The translations under genes and the position numbers were made by a program. A DNA stretch of 64,000 nucleotides from Bacteroidales bacterium (GTDB taxonomy: Bacteria > Bacteroidota > Bacteroidia > Bacteroidales > UBA12077), in the NCBI GenBank assembly GCA_028282785.1, contig JANQHE010000065.1, positions 62,001-126,000 of the forward strand. Direction: 5' to 3'. How positions within the stretch are numbered: the first letter of the stretch is position 1; every line of letters begins with the position of its first letter. Below are positions 17,466 to 26,631 of this stretch, one piece after another. The notes beneath the pieces were generated by a model. That model did no database searches. It was not told the DNA's origin and saw nothing but the letters and a program-made list of their open reading frames with translations.

Positions 17466-17942
17466 TTAGAGGGGTATGCCCCAACTGTCAAACTTGGGTT
17501 TGATTATTGCTATTTCTTTTTCTTTAAGGTCACCTCGTAACCAACCGATTAAGTTTAACTTCTGACCAAACCAGGGGTCACGAGCACCCCATAAGTATTT
17601 CTTCATACCAAAAGCTCTAATCACAAGCAACATATCGTCCTTTGTATTCACTTTATCAATCGTACTGTAAATGGCTTTCTCGTCCGTACCAAAATTCATC
17701 ATTGCACCATACAGCGTATTGGCAAATAAGGCTGCATCAGAGGGAGATATGGTTAGCTTATCTGCTTCAATAACCATTTGGTCAAGGGATGGTGCATTGC
17801 CAGCCGATGAACCGTCATGGTTCTTTTTCTTCTTAATTGCCCTGCGGATAAGAAGAACTCCCACGCCAATGGCAACAACAGGAACTCCAACCTTTATACC
17901 CGTTGTTATTAATGCTGCTTTGCTTGCTTTATCTAGTTTCAC
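17466..17942 (-). CDS. Single-TM basic virion-block protein with annexin-like repeat
   Basis: The N-terminal TM helix (about 10-32) is followed by a Lys/Arg cluster and a helical domain. That domain contains FGTDEKAIYSTID, which resembles the GTDE core of annexin repeats, although only one copy is present. The layout is the same as the RNNNPGN protein. The function is unknown. Confidence 0.6.
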   Translation of the reverse strand: MKLDKASKAALITTGIKVGVPVVAIGVGVLLIRRAIKKKKNHDGSSAGNAPSLDQMVIEADKLTISPSDAALFANTLYGAMMNFGTDEKAIYSTIDKVNTKDDMLLVIRAFGMKKYLWGARDPWFGQKLNLIGWLRGDLKEKEIAIIKPKFDSWGIPL

Positions 17943-17976
17943 TTTGCTTTTTAGCGAATTGGTAATTGCATACTTG

Positions 17977-18153
17977 CTATATAAATTTCAATGCAGTCTT
18001 TACTATTTTTGGATTCTTGGCGACCTTTTCTAAAAGGCGAATCATATCCTCCTTATCCACGACATTAACTGCATTCTGTAAGAGATTACCGACCTTTTGT
18101 ACTGTGTCGGTGGTTTCCGCTTCGATTGTTATGCCTACTTTAAATTTTCTCAT
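17977..18153 (-). CDS. Small 58-aa protein
   Basis: A complete ATG-to-TAG frame (starts MRKFKVGITIEAETTD) fills the gap between two block genes. It is 10 nt from the end of the upstream gene and 34 nt before the start of the downstream one. The product looks like a beta-hairpin followed by two helices. The tight spacing supports a real gene. Confidence 0.6.
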   Translation of the reverse strand: MRKFKVGITIEAETTDTVQKVGNLLQNAVNVVDKEDMIRLLEKVAKNPKIVKTALKFI

Positions 18154-18163
18154 AATCGCATAT

Positions 18164-19264
18164 TTATTGTTGTTCTAAATCGTCATTATCAGGTTCGGGA
18201 ACGCCTTGTATGGCTTGATTTAAGTATTGCAAGGTTTTGTTAATGAGTTCCGCCTTATCAAGGCATAGCCCTACGATGTTGGCGATTTTCGCAACATCGG
18301 GTAAATCCCATGTCATAAGAGCATCAGAAAGGTTTTTAATAATGGCAGCTTTCTTTTTGTCTTCGGGTGTGTTGGCAGCTCCCATGTCGGTTATCTCAAC
18401 GTTGCTTTCAGGAATTTGAGTTGTTTCTTCAGAATCATCTTCATCAACCACTCCTAAAGCTCCTTTTAGTTCCTCCGGAGTAAGACCTAAAAGTTCGGCA
18501 GTTTTAGGGCTATTGCTTAACAAACGTCCACCTATACCGGATATAACACCAACTGCCACACGCTTCATTAATTCATTTGGGGCGTACCCTGCAAGGCGGT
18601 TTTCAAGGTCTGCCTTTTCGTTTTTTAATTCTTTGTTCTCCTTGTAATAGCGGTCTTTCTCTGCTCTCAACTCGGCATTTTCAGTACGTAACCTTTCGTG
18701 CTTTTCTTCCAGGTTATTGAAGCGTGTCTCGAACTTAAAGTCGTCCAGTTGCTTTTGATAGCTGATTCTTTCGACTTCTTTGTTGTTGCCAGATAAAGCA
18801 TTAAAAAGTCCAAAGAGAGATTCAACCTTACCTTTAGCGTGTTCATTATCTCCGGTTATTAACCCCAACAAGCCGTCAATGTCTCCTAATCCGTTGTTAT
18901 TTTGAATTTGACGTTTCTCAACTTCTTCTGCTACAATGGCTTCAATTTCTGCCTTTTCCATAGGTTGTTTAGGTGGGTTCATTAATCCACTTACATTGAT
19001 ATTGTAATTGTTCAGGTGCTTTGCATTATGGCTCTTACCGCCAAACACATCGACACGTAATGTACCGTGAGCTTGCTTTGCTTTCTCAATAGCCATTTCA
19101 ATGTCGTTGTTAAATTTTTCTACTCCGGCAGTCCTAGAGGTTAGCGCCGTTTCCTGACCTCCTGTAATAAGGTATATTTCATAAGCGTAGGGATATTGTT
19201 GTTCATCCTCGGAACGCTGAATGAAATTGTGTATTGTTTGTATTTGCTCTCGATAATCTAGCAT
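18164..19264 (-). CDS. Coiled-coil virion-block protein, 366 aa
   Basis: The N-terminal domain (1-95) includes YAYEIYLITGG and a VDVFGGKSHN segment. A linker holds IDGLLGL (129-135), the shared motif of the block. A long coiled coil spans about 165-225, and a small hydrophobic helix at about 232-248 leads into an acidic C-terminal region. It may be a scaffold or internal structural protein. No family is recognised. Confidence 0.65.
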   Translation of the reverse strand: MLDYREQIQTIHNFIQRSEDEQQYPYAYEIYLITGGQETALTSRTAGVEKFNNDIEMAIEKAKQAHGTLRVDVFGGKSHNAKHLNNYNINVSGLMNPPKQPMEKAEIEAIVAEEVEKRQIQNNNGLGDIDGLLGLITGDNEHAKGKVESLFGLFNALSGNNKEVERISYQKQLDDFKFETRFNNLEEKHERLRTENAELRAEKDRYYKENKELKNEKADLENRLAGYAPNELMKRVAVGVISGIGGRLLSNSPKTAELLGLTPEELKGALGVVDEDDSEETTQIPESNVEITDMGAANTPEDKKKAAIIKNLSDALMTWDLPDVAKIANIVGLCLDKAELINKTLQYLNQAIQGVPEPDNDDLEQQ

Positions 19265-19271
19265 AGCTTAA

Positions 19272-19625
19272 CTAATTTCTGTGAGGGATTATTTTTACAA
19301 ATTCAAGTCTGTATGGCTTGAAAGTTTCTGCTATGGTTTCAATGTCTATATAGTCCGTAAAGACACGGAATCGAAACTCATCCATAAAGTCGTATTCGCT
19401 TGGCGTTGCGGTAAACACATTGTCGCTGCTAATCATTTCAATCTCATCAATTGTATCTGGCAGAGACTTGGTGTTTAAAATCCACATATCGTTGTGCAAG
19501 TCTATGTTGTGCTTTGCGGAAGTAACCGTAATAATTACAGGCTTCAATTGGTAGCTATCAATGGTTTGAAGTCCATCAATACGGTCTTTAGCAATGGTGT
19601 GTAAGAGTTCACTCGTATTCATCAT
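19272..19625 (-). CDS. Hypothetical 117-aa beta-rich protein
   Basis: The start overlaps the upstream stop as ATGA (translational coupling). The sequence alternates hydrophobic strands (PVIITVTSAKHNIDL; FRFRVFTDYIDIETI) and has no TM helix. A small capsid or vertex protein is plausible from context only. Confidence 0.6.
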   Translation of the reverse strand: MMNTSELLHTIAKDRIDGLQTIDSYQLKPVIITVTSAKHNIDLHNDMWILNTKSLPDTIDEIEMISSDNVFTATPSEYDFMDEFRFRVFTDYIDIETIAETFKPYRLEFVKIIPHRN

Positions 19626-20803
19626 AACTCAACCCCCTGTTCTTTTGGTTTTACCTCTGCTAAAGGCTCTTTGAAATCCTCGTATTGTAAATAAATGCGT
19701 ATGTTAAGAGGTTCAGAACCGCTTTTCATGTTGCTTTTATAAACCGTATGTATGCTGCTGTTCACGTCCAGGGGTTCGCTGAACGGTATTATTTCTTTAG
19801 ATAGGTGCTTTATCTTTCTGTTGGCAGTAAGAATAAAATCACGGAATAAAAAACTATTTCCGTTAACCAGGAGGCTCAAACTACCGCATTCGTAAGGGGC
19901 TTGACGTTGATATTTTTGGACAGGACGGGTAAACAGGTTGCCCTTATTCTGGTATATAAACGAAAGTGTTTCACTTGCAATGAGCTCGGTGTAATCAAGG
20001 TTGCTTAGTGCTTGTCCCTTTTCAAAAATGCCAACGGTAGCAAACAGATAATGAGCAAGCCCCTGTAGTTCGGCTTCTTCATACGCTTTTTTGTCATTTT
20101 GCAATTGCTCAAATTGCCCGTCATAGTCTTGCATTATGGAATTACCATAAGTGCTAACGTTTCTTGATATGGTAGAATAAGATTCGCTATGTCCGTTGTC
20201 TTTTAGCTTGTAATATACCTGAACTGAAACACGGTATAATCCGTAACTTCTGGATGATGGATTGAAAAGGTAATCTATGTAATAGGTTGGTATATCTGTT
20301 TCAGGGTCTACTCCGTACTCACCATAACTGTCTGTAATAAATTGTAAAAAGGAGGTTCTGAATGTTTCCTTCAAGTCTGCAAAGTGTTGTTCCCAGTCAA
20401 TTTCTTCCTGGTCGCTTCCTCCTGTAATCAGTTCCGAAAGATTGTTACTAAAGGTAGTCTGTTGCTCACTTGTAAGAATTGGGTATTTAATACCATCTCT
20501 AAATACGCTAACTATTTCGGGCAGAATATCGGTTTCAAAAAAAGCTTTACTTTCTTCTTCTGTTGGGCGTGTCCGCATATATGAATAGAAAAGGTTTGCT
20601 ATGCTATCGGATGCCAAAAGCCTTTTTATTAAGCCCTGTGGAAATGCAAGCGGCTTTGTGCTGTTTATTGCTTCCGCTTCTTTCTTAACGGTCGTAATGA
20701 CTACTACCCCTGTGATAAGCTTGCATGATGCAGGTAGTATGTCTTGTTCGTTCAAATGCTCATTATTGGCTGATAATTTCTTAATGACGAAGTATCGCTT
20801 CAT
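19622..20803 (-). CDS. Virion-block protein of 393 aa, capsid candidate
   Basis: Beta-rich N- and C-terminal parts (KLITGVVVITTV; a late SLSLLVNGNSFLFRDF and NIRIYLQYEDF) flank a helical, acidic middle. It is coupled to the next gene and preceded by the small beta-rich gene at 20826. The size and two-part beta composition would suit a double-barrel or vertex protein of a tailless virus, but I recognise no family. Confidence 0.55.
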   Translation of the reverse strand: MKRYFVIKKLSANNEHLNEQDILPASCKLITGVVVITTVKKEAEAINSTKPLAFPQGLIKRLLASDSIANLFYSYMRTRPTEEESKAFFETDILPEIVSVFRDGIKYPILTSEQQTTFSNNLSELITGGSDQEEIDWEQHFADLKETFRTSFLQFITDSYGEYGVDPETDIPTYYIDYLFNPSSRSYGLYRVSVQVYYKLKDNGHSESYSTISRNVSTYGNSIMQDYDGQFEQLQNDKKAYEEAELQGLAHYLFATVGIFEKGQALSNLDYTELIASETLSFIYQNKGNLFTRPVQKYQRQAPYECGSLSLLVNGNSFLFRDFILTANRKIKHLSKEIIPFSEPLDVNSSIHTVYKSNMKSGSEPLNIRIYLQYEDFKEPLAEVKPKEQGVEL

Positions 20804-20825
20804 TTCGGGAGTAATTTGAGGTTAC

Positions 20826-21215
20826 TTACTTCTTTTTGTTCTGCACAGCAAGCAGATATACACGTACAAAGTAGGTATCATCAACTGCCAGGTTCTCACT
20901 ATCATCTTTGTAGATTATCCTTACCGGAGAATTTTTTGCTTTCTCATCAACGGGAAATGTTACATCGGGAATGCTTATATCGCTGTCATGATGTGCAATT
21001 GCTACTTCTGTGTCATCAGGAATAACCTCTACATCGTCAATCCACATACGAAATGTTGCACCTGGTAAAGCATCAAAGTTTGAAAGGCGTAAAAAGAAAC
21101 CTGTAATACGGTCATGCTCTGTTTTTGTGTTGCCATTAAACTCGAATGTTTCGCCCTTTTTTACTTCAAATTTGATTACTTGAAGCTTTCGTACTTTGCT
21201 ATCTTGATTTTCCAT
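20826..21215 (-). CDS. Beta-sandwich-like small structural protein
   Basis: The 129-aa protein is nearly all predicted strands: VIKFEVKKGETFEF, ITGFFLRLSNF, ATFRMWIDDVEVI, PVRIIYKDD, TYFVRVYLLAV. This is what a single jelly-roll would look like. It sits between the 393-aa and 280-aa candidate structural genes. It may be the major or a minor capsid protein; the assignment is inference. Confidence 0.55.
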   Translation of the reverse strand: MENQDSKVRKLQVIKFEVKKGETFEFNGNTKTEHDRITGFFLRLSNFDALPGATFRMWIDDVEVIPDDTEVAIAHHDSDISIPDVTFPVDEKAKNSPVRIIYKDDSENLAVDDTYFVRVYLLAVQNKKK

Positions 21216-21321
21216 GTTTGTATTTGATTATGAAGAAAAAAGGGGAGAAGTAAACCAAGTAAACCAAAAGTAAACCTGAAGTAAACCGCCCCCTCGAACG
21301 ATTATGACATATCCAAAAAGC

Positions 21322-22164
21322 CTATGCTTTTTCTGTGATTGTGCCTAGCAGGGTAACTTTGACCGCAGGGTTGTGAATATCATCACCCATTACTGCTTTT
21401 GGCATGTTCAACTTCGGTGTAATGTCCATCGAAGGCTTTAACCACTTTGGATTGGAAAGTTTGTACTGGAACTTTCGCTTAGTGGTATCTGTATCGTCAA
21501 ATACCGCACATGAGATTTCAGGTATAATTACCTTCGTTCCCAGGGTCATTTCAAACGTTCCGTTGATAATTTGCGGTGGAAGTGCAAACTGACCGAATGC
21601 AAAGTCGGAAGGGTCGCTGTCATCTTCATCAGCTCCGTGTGCATACTCCAGAACCACATCAGTTAATAAGAAGTACTTACCGCTATCCAACTGAGCACGG
21701 TTCAGGTTGGTGCGTCCAGCTTTTTTGTCATCGCTTGCTTCCATTAAATCAATATCGGACTTGTCTTTAATGGATTTAACGGTATAGATAGCGGTATCTA
21801 CGGTTTGCATTCGTGCCTCTTTTAAGGCTTTTTGAATTTCAGGTGGTAGCTGTTGTCTACGAAGTTCAAACTGCCCTTTGGAGGTTAGGTTTTTAGTTAA
21901 GCCTGTTTTTACAGCCGTACTTTTTGCACCTGCATTGTATGACCTGCGCACGGCACGTCTGCGATGGCTACGTCTGCGCCCTCTGCGCCCTCTACGTCTT
22001 TTCCAACGTCTTGAACGTCCAAGCTCTCCAATGCCTTCCGTTGTATCGTCCTGGTCTTCTTCTTTCTCCAGAGATTCTTCTTCTCTATCAAGAATCGCTT
22101 CTTCTAAACCCTCAATATCTTCCATTGATGGGTACAAATCGTTTTGCTCATTAATATCTGCCAT
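21322..22164 (-). CDS. Arg-rich N-terminal beta-rich protein, capsid candidate
   Basis: The acidic N-terminus (1-48) holds IEGL and EGIGELG motifs. A strongly basic stretch (50-75, RSRRWKRRRGRRGRRRSH) follows directly. From residue 85 on the protein is beta-rich (KYFLLTDVVLEYA; INGTFEMTLGTKVIIPEIS; NPAVKVTLLGTI). An acidic propeptide followed by a nucleic-acid-binding arm and a jelly-roll-like domain is typical of capsid proteins that are processed. It is a leading candidate for the major capsid protein. No homologue is recognised by eye. Confidence 0.55.
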   Translation of the reverse strand: MADINEQNDLYPSMEDIEGLEEAILDREEESLEKEEDQDDTTEGIGELGRSRRWKRRRGRRGRRRSHRRRAVRRSYNAGAKSTAVKTGLTKNLTSKGQFELRRQQLPPEIQKALKEARMQTVDTAIYTVKSIKDKSDIDLMEASDDKKAGRTNLNRAQLDSGKYFLLTDVVLEYAHGADEDDSDPSDFAFGQFALPPQIINGTFEMTLGTKVIIPEISCAVFDDTDTTKRKFQYKLSNPKWLKPSMDITPKLNMPKAVMGDDIHNPAVKVTLLGTITEKA

Positions 22165-22228
22165 AAGAATTTGTTTTTCGGCTCAATAGCCTGTTATTAA
22201 AATTGAATTGATTGTTAATTTCCGTGAA

Positions 22229-22885
22229 TCAGGATGCCATCATATCCCCTGCGAACACGTCATAGTCCATGCTATCGGGGTCTATGTCCTTAATTTTTCC
22301 TACAGGTTCATCATCATCGTGGTAATCAGCTTTACCGATTGGCTCATCGCTCATGCTAAAATCATTTGCAGCGTTACCCACAGGCTCGTCACTCATAGAA
22401 AAATCGGTTGCTGCACCTGTAATAGAAGCCTGTATTTCACGCTCGATGTCGAGGTCGGCTGCGGGCAACGCCTGAGTTATAGGATTCAAAGCTTGCAACT
22501 CAACAACTTCATCGTCTGCGGATTCTTCATCACCAATAATGCCCTCTAAACCTTGCAGGATAGTTTTACCTGTGGCTTTCTTAATGATGGATTCGACACC
22601 TGCTCCTGCTGCACCTACCAAGCCTAACTTGACATATTCGTTTTTGGTAAACTGAGTGCCGATAAGCCCGCCCATTGTAACGACTGCCGGAACAATGTAG
22701 GTTTTCATGTCATTGCCTAATAAACCGCTTACGGTCTGGCTTTTTTCTAACTTTTTCAAAGCGTATTTACCAACTGCAAACCCTGCTACGGCAGCAATGG
22801 GCTTGCCTATATTGTTGGTAGCTTTCATAAAGTCAATTTTGGTAGCTGTATTACTACCTCCTGACGTTGATTTTTTAACTGCCAT
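22229..22885 (-). CDS. Three-helix membrane protein with DFSMSDEP repeats
   Basis: Hydrophobic segments lie at about 29-44, 62-79 and 86-101. They are followed by LQGLEGIIG (110-118), the shared motif, and an acidic C-terminal tail. The tail holds two copies of DFSMSDEPVG (161-170 and 175-184) and a shortened third. The motif would separate the membrane part from the acidic tail if cleaved. It is likely a virion membrane protein. Confidence 0.6.
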   Translation of the reverse strand: MAVKKSTSGGSNTATKIDFMKATNNIGKPIAAVAGFAVGKYALKKLEKSQTVSGLLGNDMKTYIVPAVVTMGGLIGTQFTKNEYVKLGLVGAAGAGVESIIKKATGKTILQGLEGIIGDEESADDEVVELQALNPITQALPAADLDIEREIQASITGAATDFSMSDEPVGNAANDFSMSDEPIGKADYHDDDEPVGKIKDIDPDSMDYDVFAGDMMAS

Positions 22886-22917
22886 GTTTCTAATTTTTAA
22901 TTAATGTTTTAATTGAA

Positions 22918-25446
22918 TTATTGAAGTGCTATGCTTCCTAATGATTTCTTTTCGGGAGTTTTTTTCGGCTTCGATTTGCCCTTTGGCTCATCTTTTTCTT
23001 CATCGTCCTTATTGCGGAAAATGAAATATGCACCTGTACCAAGAAGTGCCAACGCACCTACTCCAATAGCGACTTTTGCACCTTTACTCAACTTCTTTTT
23101 GTCTGTTGTATTCGGGTTAGCTGTACCTGGGGTTATTGTGGTTGCTGGTGTTGTAGCTTGTGGCGTAAAACTGGCTGACTTTAAACGTGCCTGTTGTGGG
23201 AGAATACTGTTTGTTTGGGGGAGTATATTATTACCGGAAGGTGTAAAAGCCTGTGTATTGGTTGCCTGTTGATTAGTAAACTGTGATACAGCCGGAGTTG
23301 TAGGGGCAGCATTCGATTTTGCTTGCTTTTTTGCCTGCCTTTTTGCTTTCATTTTGGAAAACAGATTTTTAACTGGCTTTAACCAACTTCCAATCTTTGC
23401 TAATACTCCACTGGCAGCACTAACCGAAGCTGCGGTAGCTGCTGCACCTAAATTTCCCAATTCGGCTAGTTCACCAACCGATTCTAATGCTTGTAGCTCA
23501 CCTAACAAGCCTTCCATACCCTTTAATGAAAAGTCTGAGCTTTTTTGTTTTGCTCCTTTTAATATTGCTTTTCGGAGGTTGGATTCTTTACCTTGCAAAC
23601 CCTTAAAGAGTTTCTTAATTTTCCCATGTACCTTTTTTAATTTGGCATGTTGGGCAGGATCTATATTATACTTGCTTGCAAGATTGTCAGGTAAATAGGC
23701 GTATTGCAGCTTCTTGGAAATTTTGAACATATTAAGGCGTAGGGCTGCTAGTAATCCCCCTCTTATTGCAATTGATAAAGGATTGAACCTTACTATTGCT
23801 TTTACTACCTTTTTAGCAACTTTTTTGATTTTTCCTCCTACACGTTTAATTGCTTTGAAAAATCGTCCCCTACGCCTTTTTCTTCTCCTTCTTCGTCCCA
23901 AGCCGTCCATTTCATCATCTAGTTCATCCAGTTCTGCTAATCCTTGTATGGCTTCGGAATCATATTTTATTAATCCTTTTTCTGCTAGTGTTTCTTCAAT
24001 ATCAGCAAGTTTGTCCAATACAGCATCACGTTGGGGTGTGTTCCAATACTTGATAGCCTGGTCAAGCATACTGATAAATTGGTCAGGGTTCTGAATGTGA
24101 GCCATTTTGTCCTTGTTATCCTTATTCTTTGTAAGGAAATTGCGAGTGCGGACTAAATAGCGGTAAGTGGTATCGTCAGCATTTCCCAAGCCGTTTATGG
24201 CATCTTCAAAGTCAACGCCTGAAACTATGGCTATCAGTTCTTCGTGGTTGATTTGAGCCTGGTGTCCCCCTGACAAATCAATACCTGATAAAATAGAAAT
24301 AGGTAAGCCTAATGCACTTTCACCAGTTAACCCGTCAATGCCTCTAAGCCCTGCAATTTGTAATGGCGACATATCGAAATTAGACTTCTCAAAACTGTAT
24401 GGTTTCTGATAATCGAACTTTGAAAGTACAGGGTCGATAACTATCTCATCCTCTGAATCGCCAATAGCAGGAACTACCACATAGATATGCTGAAAGTTCT
24501 TTTTGCCATCATATTTGGTAATGCGGAGCTTGAAAGGAATCCCTAAGTTTTTTAGGAGTGAACCCACGAAAATGCTGTAATCATCGCAATCAATCCCTGC
24601 GGACTTTATGCCCTTTTGCTTGAACTTGATTTGTCCGTCGAGCCAACTTCTTGCAGGGGTGCGAAGCTGCTCAGTTGCGCTATCGTCTTTGTGATATTGT
24701 AAATAGGTGTATGAAAAGTTGAAGATGTTACGGCAAGTGTCTTTAAGTGTATCGCCTTTAAGTATCTGCGCCAATTCCTCTACCTCACGATAATGTGAGC
24801 CAATTAATTCAATACAGGTTTCAACGGTTTCAATTACGTTGCCATTTTTCAAAAACACGTCTTGCCCGTTTGCCTTCTTTATAAGGTGATTAAACTTCTT
24901 TCCGTTTTGTGTATTGCGTTGACCGGAAACGATACCTAATTCGCCTAGTGCTGCTAATCCTTCCATATTATCATCAGTTAATGATTGTGTAGTTGTAATT
25001 GTCTCGCCATTGATGCTGATTGTCAGCGTGAAAGTCATATCCTTCTTTAACTGCTCTGTGTTGGAGAGTGCAGAAAGCGTTAAGCCTTTGCCCATAAGAT
25101 TCATGTAGGGTACATCAAAAGTTATCTCCGGCTCTGCTTGTTTGCCTGCTTCTATGGTAAGACCTTTAATATCGGGAGTGGAATAAGCTACTGCCGAACC
25201 TTTGTAATTTGCTACTACCTGGTTTATGGCGATGGTGATAGGTGCTTTGGTGGGATTGTAACATCGAAGTTTTACTGCAAACTGAACTTCTTGTAAATTC
25301 ATCTTGTGAATGCGGAAACCTAACAAGGCAAAGTTCATTTTTGCTCCGGCTAAGAGTTTCTTACCTTTTTTAATGAGATAGAAGCCTCCAACTCCTATTG
25401 TTACCACTGCTAAAGTGCCTAGAATTTTTTTTGTGCTTGCTTCCAT
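22918..25446 (-). CDS. LEA-type / transglutaminase-like multidomain virion polyprotein
   Basis: Domains in order: TM helix (7-25); LEA-14/WHy-like beta domain (about 38-158); MEGLAALG (161-168); transglutaminase-like domain with Cys287 (GIDCDDYS), His320 (FQHIYV) and Asp338 (VIDPV); IAGLRGIDGL (364-373); IQGLAEL and MDGLG (500-517) directly before a cluster of Arg/Lys (518-527); a basic helical region; LKGMEGLLGELQAL near 635; a Pro/Gln/Thr-rich linker; and a C-terminal TM (about 785-805) with a Lys-rich end. Repeated short motifs at domain borders suggest proteolytic maturation. It is first in the virion block as transcribed after the cargo operon. Confidence 0.75.
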   Translation of the reverse strand: MEASTKKILGTLAVVTIGVGGFYLIKKGKKLLAGAKMNFALLGFRIHKMNLQEVQFAVKLRCYNPTKAPITIAINQVVANYKGSAVAYSTPDIKGLTIEAGKQAEPEITFDVPYMNLMGKGLTLSALSNTEQLKKDMTFTLTISINGETITTTQSLTDDNMEGLAALGELGIVSGQRNTQNGKKFNHLIKKANGQDVFLKNGNVIETVETCIELIGSHYREVEELAQILKGDTLKDTCRNIFNFSYTYLQYHKDDSATEQLRTPARSWLDGQIKFKQKGIKSAGIDCDDYSIFVGSLLKNLGIPFKLRITKYDGKKNFQHIYVVVPAIGDSEDEIVIDPVLSKFDYQKPYSFEKSNFDMSPLQIAGLRGIDGLTGESALGLPISILSGIDLSGGHQAQINHEELIAIVSGVDFEDAINGLGNADDTTYRYLVRTRNFLTKNKDNKDKMAHIQNPDQFISMLDQAIKYWNTPQRDAVLDKLADIEETLAEKGLIKYDSEAIQGLAELDELDDEMDGLGRRRRRKRRRGRFFKAIKRVGGKIKKVAKKVVKAIVRFNPLSIAIRGGLLAALRLNMFKISKKLQYAYLPDNLASKYNIDPAQHAKLKKVHGKIKKLFKGLQGKESNLRKAILKGAKQKSSDFSLKGMEGLLGELQALESVGELAELGNLGAAATAASVSAASGVLAKIGSWLKPVKNLFSKMKAKRQAKKQAKSNAAPTTPAVSQFTNQQATNTQAFTPSGNNILPQTNSILPQQARLKSASFTPQATTPATTITPGTANPNTTDKKKLSKGAKVAIGVGALALLGTGAYFIFRNKDDEEKDEPKGKSKPKKTPEKKSLGSIALQ

Positions 25447-25549
25447 AATGGAAACAAACTTATTGTAGGTTTACTGTGTAGATGTGACCGTTTGTGGCTA
25501 GTTGTTACTAGTTGAGCCTAATTGTGGAGATTTGTTGGCGGATGGGTAC

Positions 25550-25580
25550 AAAAAAAGTCGGTGGTGTGCCGACTTTGGGG
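25550..25580 (-). terminator. Terminator of the kinase/HEPN operon
   Basis: On the minus strand AAAGTCGG pairs with CCGACTTT around a short loop and runs into seven T residues. It lies just after the kinase stop and separates the cargo operon from the virion block. Confidence 0.8.
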
Positions 25581-25596
25581 AAAATTTATTGAAAGT

Positions 25597-26625
25597 TTAA
25601 TCATCAAATAATTTTCTATAAATATCGGTTACCTCACCTTTAATAGTTTCAATTGTAATTTCATGTTTCCAATTTTCTTGATTTGAAATAACTTTCCGAT
25701 AATCCTTGAGTGCTTTCTCGAATGAACTAGAAACTCCTTCTATCTCTGCTACTTTTTGCAGACATTTTATAGTTGGTGGTATATGAAATCCCATAAAAGG
25801 ATGTGGTAATTTATGTAATGTTTTCTTAGCATCAGATTCTGTCTTATTACCTTTTATACATGACTCAATATAATTGCTTATGATTGAGTAACAAAATTTT
25901 AATTCTTTCATTTTATCGTATGAATCAAGCATAATTTTAACTGCTTCATAATATTTCCAATCACAAAATGTTTTGTTAAAAAAGTATTTAAGCAATCCAA
26001 TATCACTCTCAATTTTTTCTTTTTCAGATTTAGCGTTTAAAGTTTCTTTAATTGATGAATTATCAAAATCTATTAAAACTACATGAAAACTGTTCTTGCT
26101 TGGGTGTTGTTCAGGAAATATCATAATGTTACCATCATGGCAATCTCCATGTCCAATATTTTGACTATGACAAAAGTTTAAAACATTAAGAAGAGATTCG
26201 AAATAACTTAACCCAAAGTCATTTAAAACATCTTGATAGTTTTCATTTTTTTCCAATTCATCAAATTTCTTAAGGATTGACTTTAGAGTTTTACCAGGAA
26301 TGAACCGTTGCACTACTGCTTTACAGTTTTTCGAAAGAACTTCTGAATAAAAACTCTCTATAGTTGATGTTGGTGCTATTTGATTATGAATAATTGAAGA
26401 TGTAATATGCCAACCTCGTTCCGAGCCTTTCGGCGCAATTCCATCAAAAAATATTTTAATCGCTACGTTAATATTTCTATCAATATCAAATCCTTTAAAT
26501 ACACATGCATAACAACCTTCTCCTAGAGCATCATTGGAGAGAAGTTTATATTTCTTAGAATACTTGTTGAAGAATTCCTCTTTTAATTGTTGGATTAAAA
26601 TTTTATCTGTTGTCATTCTTTTCAA
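25597..26625 (-). CDS. Ser/Thr protein kinase-like protein
   Basis: The kinase core has a glycine loop LGEGCYACVF (about 31-40), the ATP Lys in VAIKIFF, a catalytic-loop variant HGDCHDGNI (Asp present) and a metal-binding DFD (LIDFDNS). An additional C-terminal helical region follows. HGDxHxxN resembles aminoglycoside-phosphotransferase-type loops, so a small-molecule kinase is an alternative. It is the last gene of the four-gene cargo operon with a HEPN-like gene. Confidence 0.75.
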   Translation of the reverse strand: MKRMTTDKILIQQLKEEFFNKYSKKYKLLSNDALGEGCYACVFKGFDIDRNINVAIKIFFDGIAPKGSERGWHITSSIIHNQIAPTSTIESFYSEVLSKNCKAVVQRFIPGKTLKSILKKFDELEKNENYQDVLNDFGLSYFESLLNVLNFCHSQNIGHGDCHDGNIMIFPEQHPSKNSFHVVLIDFDNSSIKETLNAKSEKEKIESDIGLLKYFFNKTFCDWKYYEAVKIMLDSYDKMKELKFCYSIISNYIESCIKGNKTESDAKKTLHKLPHPFMGFHIPPTIKCLQKVAEIEGVSSSFEKALKDYRKVISNQENWKHEITIETIKGEVTDIYRKLFDD

Positions 26626-26631
26626 TATTTT

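Noticed and set aside
6614-25446. Conventional tailed prophage
   Set aside because: Lysis genes and a fibre-like protein suggest it, but no terminase, portal, tape measure or tail tube/sheath signatures could be found among the block genes.
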